DNA of 64,000 nt, from NCBI GenBank assembly GCA_946188105.1, contig CAMHTQ010000003.1:62001-126000 (forward strand), written 5' to 3'. Origin of the DNA: an uncultured Alphaproteobacteria bacterium. GTDB lineage: Bacteria > Pseudomonadota > Alphaproteobacteria > Rs-D84. The notes below the pieces were generated by a model. That model did not search any database. It was not told where the DNA came from and saw only the letters and a program-made list of their open reading frames with translations. Positions 58,682-64,000 of this stretch are shown here, in pieces; the stretch's first letter is position 1, and every line of letters begins with the position of its first letter. The translations under genes were made by a program, and so were the position numbers.

Positions 58682-60245
58682 GGACTTTACTCCCAAAACT
58701 TTACCTACGAATTTAGAAGCCGAACAAGCGGTGTTGGCGGCTGTGCTGATGAATAATCGCGCATTGGAACGGGTATCTGATTTTTTAAAACCCGAACATT
58801 TCTTTCACCCTGCCCACCAAGAAATTTATAAATTGGCTTTGCGTATGTCTTCGGATTCCCGTGAATTTGATGTAATTACAATCAAAAACTATTTACAACA
58901 ACAGGGAATTTTAGATTCGGTTGGTGGTATTGATTATTTAACAGAATTATCTTCTGCGGGATCTACGGTTGTTAATGTCGAACAATATGGTCGTATCGTT
59001 TATGATAATGCATTAAGACGCCAACTGATTGGTATCGGTCAATCTATTATGGATAATGCGTATATCGAAGATTTAAACAATCCTGTATCCCAACAATTAG
59101 AATCCGCAGAAAAACAATTATTTGAAATGTCTTTGACTGGGGTTTCTGAACACGAACCTGTTAGTATTGGTTCCGCATTGCAAAGCACACTGGAAGAGGC
59201 ACAAATCGCATACCAGGCCGATGGTAAATTGTCTGGTTTAACCACAGGACTTACCGCATTGGATAAATCTATTAGCGGATTACACCATTCTGATTTGATT
59301 ATTATCGCTGGTCGTCCTGCAATGGGAAAAACAACATTGGCAATGAATATCGCATTCAATGCCGCCAGCGCTATTTTGTCAGGACATGCAAACCCAAAAT
59401 ACAAGGGTGCCGTTATATTCTTTTCATTAGAAATGTCTGCATCCCAGTTGGCCGCACGTGTTTTGGCGTCCCAAACCAAGATACCGGCATCATCTATGCG
59501 TGAAGGTTCATTGACCGATGAAGAGTTTGTAAAAATGACCCAATATTCCAAGGCCATTGCTCAAACCCCATTGGTGATTGATGACACCGCAGGTATGTCC
59601 ATACCAATGATGCGTACCCGCGCCAGACGTTTGGCTCGTAAATACGGTGGTTTGGCATTGATTGTTATCGATTATTTGCAGTTGATGATGTCGCCTGGCG
59701 GAAATCACAGGGAAAATCGTGTACAAGAATTGTCTGAAATTACCCGTGGACTTAAAATGTTGGCCAAGGAATTGGATGTTCCAGTTGTTGCCCTGTCCCA
59801 GTTGTCTCGTGCGGTTGAAATGCGTGATGATAAACGACCACAGTTAGCCGACTTGCGTGAATCTGGTTCTATTGAGCAGGATGCTGATATTGTTATGTTC
59901 ACGTACCGTGAAGAATATTATCTGGACGGTCGTGATCCATCACAACGCACATCGAATAATGCATCCCAGAACACGATTGAAACATGGCAAAAACGTTTGG
60001 AACGTGCCAGAGGCAAGGCCGATGTTATCATCGGCAAAAACCGTCATGGACGTCCTGAAACCATTCACTTATCTTTCTTGGGCGATTACTGTCTGTTTGA
60101 CAATTTAGACGAAATGGCGGCCAGAAATGCGGCACCATTACCCGGTGATTTTGGCATTAACACCAATGTACCACCAACACCGACACCCGCTGAATCTGGC
60201 GGCGAGCCTGGGGTTGACCTGTCTGAAGTACCTGATGATTTTTAA
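58680..60245 (+). CDS. dnaB: Replicative DNA helicase DnaB
   Basis: 521 aa; LPTNLEAEQAVLAAVLMNNRAL; IIIAGRPAMGKTTLAMNIA; LIVIDYLQLM; LSQLSRAVEMRDDKRPQLADLRESGSIEQDADIVMF. Confidence 0.97.
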   Translation: MDFTPKTLPTNLEAEQAVLAAVLMNNRALERVSDFLKPEHFFHPAHQEIYKLALRMSSDSREFDVITIKNYLQQQGILDSVGGIDYLTELSSAGSTVVNVEQYGRIVYDNALRRQLIGIGQSIMDNAYIEDLNNPVSQQLESAEKQLFEMSLTGVSEHEPVSIGSALQSTLEEAQIAYQADGKLSGLTTGLTALDKSISGLHHSDLIIIAGRPAMGKTTLAMNIAFNAASAILSGHANPKYKGAVIFFSLEMSASQLAARVLASQTKIPASSMREGSLTDEEFVKMTQYSKAIAQTPLVIDDTAGMSIPMMRTRARRLARKYGGLALIVIDYLQLMMSPGGNHRENRVQELSEITRGLKMLAKELDVPVVALSQLSRAVEMRDDKRPQLADLRESGSIEQDADIVMFTYREEYYLDGRDPSQRTSNNASQNTIETWQKRLERARGKADVIIGKNRHGRPETIHLSFLGDYCLFDNLDEMAARNAAPLPGDFGINTNVPPTPTPAESGGEPGVDLSEVPDDF

Positions 60246-60326
60246 TTTTTATGTTTATGCAGATTTTACTTGCCAAATATTTAAAAATTGACTAAACTTT
60301 TGTCAAGTATTCAAGGAGTCCTATAT

Positions 60327-61334
60327 ATGGCACAAGAAGAAATCATTTTTCCTAATAATATCAGAACCATTCGTTTAAACAACGGGATGAAGATGACTGA
60401 ATTGGCTCGCAGAACAGGTTTAAGTTTGTCTGCGGTGTCCAAAATTGAAAAAGGTGTTAGACGTTTGAACCAAAAACAATTGTTGAATATCTGCAATATT
60501 TTGGGTTGCAAATTGTCCGATATCTTTATCAAAGAATCTGATGCTGTGGCTGATAAATGGCAAACCGAAATCAAACGTCGTTTGAATGATAATGAACATG
60601 GTGGTTTAAAGGTATTTGGTTCTGGATTGCGCAAGATTCGTCAATTAAAGGGTAAAACCATTGCCCAGGCCGCAAAAGATGCTGGCATGACATTGTCTGT
60701 ATATCACAAGATTGAAATAGGACAACGTGAAATTTATAAAAACGAAGTTGAACCATTGGCTAAATCTTTTGCTTTATCAGCCAATGAAATGTTTGATAAA
60801 ATCGCTAATCTTTATAAATCTGGCGAATTGACAAAACAAATCAACAAGGTCAAAGAACGTGTTAAATCTGTTTTGATTCCTGATAGTCCTATATCTGGAA
60901 TTGATATGCACGATGGTTTGTATGGTGCTAAATTGTATGACAGTGCGCGCAGAAAATTGGTTCCTGTGTTCGGTACACCTGCGGGACGTTCTATATCATT
61001 TAAAAAGAATGACAAGGTTATGATTGTCGCACCTGCATCATTAGAGGGTCGTAAATCAATTTATGCTGTTATTCCAAATTCAAAACGCACTGGTGGATTT
61101 ATCCCTGAAAAGTCATATGTGTTCATAGATGCACTGCAACCTGCCAAGGCCGGTGATTTGGCATTGTGTATGGATGCTGACTTTACTGCTTTGGGTCCAG
61201 ATGATACAATTGATGCACAAATTGTTTCTGTTCACAGTGATAGCAAGGGCAAATTGTACGGAACATTGGTTGATCCACAAGAAAAAGTTTTTGCAAAAAC
61301 TATGCACAGGGTTGTTTTAATTCTGACCGAATAA
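60327..61334 (+). CDS. Transcriptional regulator with two XRE-type HTH domains and a C-terminal S24/LexA-like fold
   Basis: NNIRTIRLNNGMKMTELARRTGLSLSAVSKIEKGVRRL and GSGLRKIRQLKGKTIAQAAKDAGMTLSVYHKIEIGQREI; C-term YAVIPNSKRTGGFIPEKSYVFIDALQPAKAGDLAL resembles S24-like repressors. Confidence 0.75.
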   Translation: MAQEEIIFPNNIRTIRLNNGMKMTELARRTGLSLSAVSKIEKGVRRLNQKQLLNICNILGCKLSDIFIKESDAVADKWQTEIKRRLNDNEHGGLKVFGSGLRKIRQLKGKTIAQAAKDAGMTLSVYHKIEIGQREIYKNEVEPLAKSFALSANEMFDKIANLYKSGELTKQINKVKERVKSVLIPDSPISGIDMHDGLYGAKLYDSARRKLVPVFGTPAGRSISFKKNDKVMIVAPASLEGRKSIYAVIPNSKRTGGFIPEKSYVFIDALQPAKAGDLALCMDADFTALGPDDTIDAQIVSVHSDSKGKLYGTLVDPQEKVFAKTMHRVVLILTE

Positions 61335-61355
61335 TTTATATAACGGAGAGAGAAT

Positions 61356-62015
61356 ATGAAACAGAAAGCAAATCTGATTGCACAAAAGTTGGTGAACCTG
61401 TATCGCCAAGAACATGTGATTCTGGGCGGATGGGCTGTATTAAATCCTGTTTTTGTTCAAGAGGCCACTGATGATGTTTTAGATGTGATGGCGGATTTGC
61501 CAACTGGTAAGTTATTGGTTCAGCATATTAAAAACCTGAAATCTGGTAAAACACCAATGGATTCTATTGATAGAAATCTGTTGCCGTATGGTGGTGCCAT
61601 GGCAGAGAGTGCAATTGCAACACCTTTGTCAGACGAACAATGGAACGAATTGGTAAGTGCAGTAAATCAATTTACACCAAATCAACAAGGTTTGGAAAAT
61701 CTGAAAAAATTAGATGTTATTAAAAAATTTGGCGATGAATGGTTGGTTGGTATAAAAAACATTTTATCCGAACACCCTGATTTATCTGCACGTTGGAAGG
61801 TTGTTATGCAAACATGGCAAGCATATCATTTGTGGGATATGGCAACCCAGATTGTATCCCAACCTTTGACTGAACGCATGCGCGCCCAGATTCAAGCGGA
61901 TATGCCAGAATATGAAACATTTTTACCCATGTTCGATAAACCAGGGCAAGAATTGTTGGCCAAATTGCGTTCTTTTATGAACGACACAAAGCGTCCTCGT
62001 AAATCTGGAAATTAA
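61356..62015 (+). CDS. Hypothetical protein, 219 aa
   Basis: Downstream of the double-HTH regulator with GGAGAG before ATG; no recognised domain. Confidence 0.7.
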   Translation: MKQKANLIAQKLVNLYRQEHVILGGWAVLNPVFVQEATDDVLDVMADLPTGKLLVQHIKNLKSGKTPMDSIDRNLLPYGGAMAESAIATPLSDEQWNELVSAVNQFTPNQQGLENLKKLDVIKKFGDEWLVGIKNILSEHPDLSARWKVVMQTWQAYHLWDMATQIVSQPLTERMRAQIQADMPEYETFLPMFDKPGQELLAKLRSFMNDTKRPRKSGN

Positions 62016-62017
62016 AT

Positions 62018-62620
62018 TTATTCTTCTTGGGTTCTGTATATCGTATCCATTGTATGCGGTGTGCCGATGTATATCATTGTGCCGTTTGGAGATAGTATAA
62101 AATCTAATTCTCGCAATCTTTCCCTTAATGCCGCCCTTTTCTGTTGAGTGTTTGATGTATTTGGCACCTCGACATCATCACATATAATTAAATCTGCACG
62201 CATTCCTGTTATATTGCCGTGAATTCCCTGACATACCACAGACGGTTCGCGTATTCCAACCGGGCGATTTACTGTCAATTTATTCGATGCCCATTCTTTT
62301 TTTGATTCTGGAATTAAATCTGAACACAACGGATGATTTTCAATTATGTTTTTTATATGCGAAACCATACGTGCTGCCAATGTCGTATGTGCAGATAAAA
62401 CCAGTATTCTGGTTTCAGGATGCAGATATAAAACACATGCTGCAAAAATTCCAACTATGGTTGATTTGCCAGAATGCCGGAATGCCATCAACAAGCCTTT
62501 GTGATTCGGTGATTGCCATACATTATACAGAAAATCTAACATTTTTTTGTGGTGGTCTGGGGTTTCATAACCCAGTATTTTATTCCAAGAATCTGCAAAT
62601 TGATAAATTTGATTTATCAT
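62018..62620 (-). CDS. Terminase large subunit, N-terminal ATPase half
   Basis: LLMAFRHSGKSTIVGIFAACVLYLHPETRILVLSAHTTLAARMVSHIK (Walker A-like), RADLIICDDVEVPNTSNTQQKRAALRERLRELDFIL (Walker B), MIYIGTPHTMDTIYRTQEE*; stops before the linker/nuclease. Confidence 0.88.
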   Translation of the reverse strand: MINQIYQFADSWNKILGYETPDHHKKMLDFLYNVWQSPNHKGLLMAFRHSGKSTIVGIFAACVLYLHPETRILVLSAHTTLAARMVSHIKNIIENHPLCSDLIPESKKEWASNKLTVNRPVGIREPSVVCQGIHGNITGMRADLIICDDVEVPNTSNTQQKRAALRERLRELDFILSPNGTMIYIGTPHTMDTIYRTQEE

Positions 62621-62622
62621 TT

Positions 62623-62970
62623 TTATTTAACAATCTTGTCCAAACGCGACAACATATTTTTTAACAGGTTAACCTTTTTGGCTTTTGTATTTTTTAACTT
62701 TGTTAAATTTTTTTCTGCTTTTTCTTGGTATGGAGCCGCAGTTTCATCACGCAATCTTTTTAAAACTGCACCAGCCGAAGTACTGGAAGCATTCACACCA
62801 CCTGCCCCGAAATTTGCACGTTGTTGTGATAATGCTTTTTTAATCAGATTCGTTTTTGTTTGTTCATCGTTTGCCATTTGTTGCAAAATTTGTTGTCTGG
62901 TATTATTTGCTGATTTTTTTGATTTCTGATAATTCAAAACATCAGTAACATCTGATACAAGTTGTCCCAT
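62623..62970 (-). CDS. Small phage virion-associated-type protein, 115 aa
   Basis: Between tail and TerL genes; ...DEQTKTNLIKKALSQQRANFGAGGVNASSTSAGAVLKRLRDETAAPYQEKAEKNL pattern seen in podovirus clusters; AAAGGAGAAAATATG. Confidence 0.6.
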   Translation of the reverse strand: MGQLVSDVTDVLNYQKSKKSANNTRQQILQQMANDEQTKTNLIKKALSQQRANFGAGGVNASSTSAGAVLKRLRDETAAPYQEKAEKNLTKLKNTKAKKVNLLKNMLSRLDKIVK

Positions 62971-62984
62971 ATTTTCTCCTTTTT

Positions 62985-64000
62985 TTATATTTCATATTGA
63001 CCGTAAATTGTAACTGATAACACTGTGATTGGCAGCGGAGCCGATCCACTGATAACCCATGGTGATTCTGATTCGTCCACCAAAGACCCCAGAAAATTCA
63101 TTGATATGTCGCCTGAAAAACCACTGGATGACGGGCTGTACACCTCATTTGGCAATTCTAGTCGCATATTATTTACCAAAATTTCTTTGGTTTCCCATAA
63201 CCGTAAATTTATCTTTCTTAACCGCAAATGTATTGGACGATGTCCTGAAAAAGACATTGGTAATCCCGCAGCATTGAATTCTATGTTATGAGTTCCAGAA
63301 TCTTTTAATGCCGTATTTGAAAATTTAGCCATTTTATATGCACCATTATTTTCTAACACAACATACGTTTCGTTATCATTAACTGCGACTGATACAAATT
63401 TGCCGTACGATGTGTATTTTCCCCACGCAGAAATTCCCAATCCACTATTTTGATTCAATACCGCCATAGTTCCATCGTTATTTACAATGTATAATTGCTT
63501 TAATATTTTGTTATATGCAATGTCTGATGGTTGATTTATCAAATGTTTTGAAAAAGGACATAAATCATCTGCATTATAATGTTCGCCCAATGTATCCAGC
63601 GATAATTTTCGAATTTCTTTTAATGTACTGGATACAAAAACCGTCTCGCCTTCGATTTTTTGTGGTGGCAAACTGCATGATATTGCACTGCCGACACTGG
63701 TGTGTTGCATAATGTTTATACCAGACGGAGTTACAGGTTTATTCGTAATTGCCCATTCGCCACAAGATGTCAGAATTTGTAATTTATCGCTGCTTATCAA
63801 ATTGCAAATTTGTTGACGTTCTTTGGATAACAATGTTGTTATGATTGCCTCGTCGTCCAACCCAGAGCCAACATCAAAATTATGATAATCCCCAACATGC
63901 GACATCCAAATTCCACCAGGAATTGCAACCGTTCCACCAAAAATCAATCTATCTTGGTGAAATGTAATTGCAAATGGCCATCCATGTCGTTTATCAAACG
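62985..64000 (-). CDS. Podovirus-type tail (nozzle/stabilisation-like) protein, 5' end beyond window
   Basis: Frame open to window end: FDKRHGWPFAITFHQDRLIFGGTVAIPGGIWMSHVGDYHNFDVGSGLDDEAIITTLLSKERQQICNLISSDKLQILTSCGEWAI. The ORF-track start at 63947 is an internal TTG. Confidence 0.8.
   Translation of the reverse strand, partial: FDKRHGWPFAITFHQDRLIFGGTVAIPGGIWMSHVGDYHNFDVGSGLDDEAIITTLLSKERQQICNLISSDKLQILTSCGEWAITNKPVTPSGINIMQHTSVGSAISCSLPPQKIEGETVFVSSTLKEIRKLSLDTLGEHYNADDLCPFSKHLINQPSDIAYNKILKQLYIVNNDGTMAVLNQNSGLGISAWGKYTSYGKFVSVAVNDNETYVVLENNGAYKMAKFSNTALKDSGTHNIEFNAAGLPMSFSGHRPIHLRLRKINLRLWETKEILVNNMRLELPNEVYSPSSSGFSGDISMNFLGSLVDESESPWVISGSAPLPITVLSVTIYGQYEI

Noticed and set aside
59039-59557. 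172-aa minus-strand ORF inside the dnaB region
   Set aside because: Antisense to dnaB; considered as a remnant of the missing TerL middle, but it shows no terminase motifs.
58680-60245. DnaB as a phage-encoded helicase
   Set aside because: Full-length protein typical of the bacterial chromosomal DnaB, with no other phage replication genes nearby; treated as the host gene, though copy number in the genome should be checked.

Overview
This is a 64 kb, AT-rich bacterial chromosomal window. Its housekeeping content (frr-uppS-cdsA-rseP-bamA, rho, ssb, recG, dnaB, cysS, grpE, tpiA, ppiD-like, RNase E/G) fits a reduced-genome, host-associated alphaproteobacterium; the lineage is an inference. There are four tRNAs (Pro-TGG, Lys-TTT, His-GTG, Ala-GGC). 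I see no rRNA, CRISPR array, transposase or integrase. Accessory content: (i) an operon with two PLP aminotransferases and an ATP-grasp protein at the left edge; (ii) a restriction-like locus at 12-14.7 kb (SRA/YDG-like protein, core-binding-like protein, divergent HNH nuclease); (iii) a translationally coupled surface-polymer cluster at 44.2-52.4 kb with CDP-glycerol/teichoic-acid-type enzymes, including a TagD-oxidoreductase fusion; (iv) podovirus-type virion genes scattered among housekeeping genes at 52.4-64 kb. In (iv) the terminase large subunit is split into separate ATPase and nuclease genes. The two halves are 3.3 kb apart, with the replicative helicase dnaB, a double-HTH regulator and an unknown gene between them. 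A candidate Rz/Rz1 spanin pair lies far away at 16.0-16.4 kb; its Rz1 is 59 aa, embedded out of frame and missing from the supplied ORF track. Together these suggest a domesticated, gene-transfer-agent-like or fossil phage system. All family calls come from reading motifs; no database search was run.
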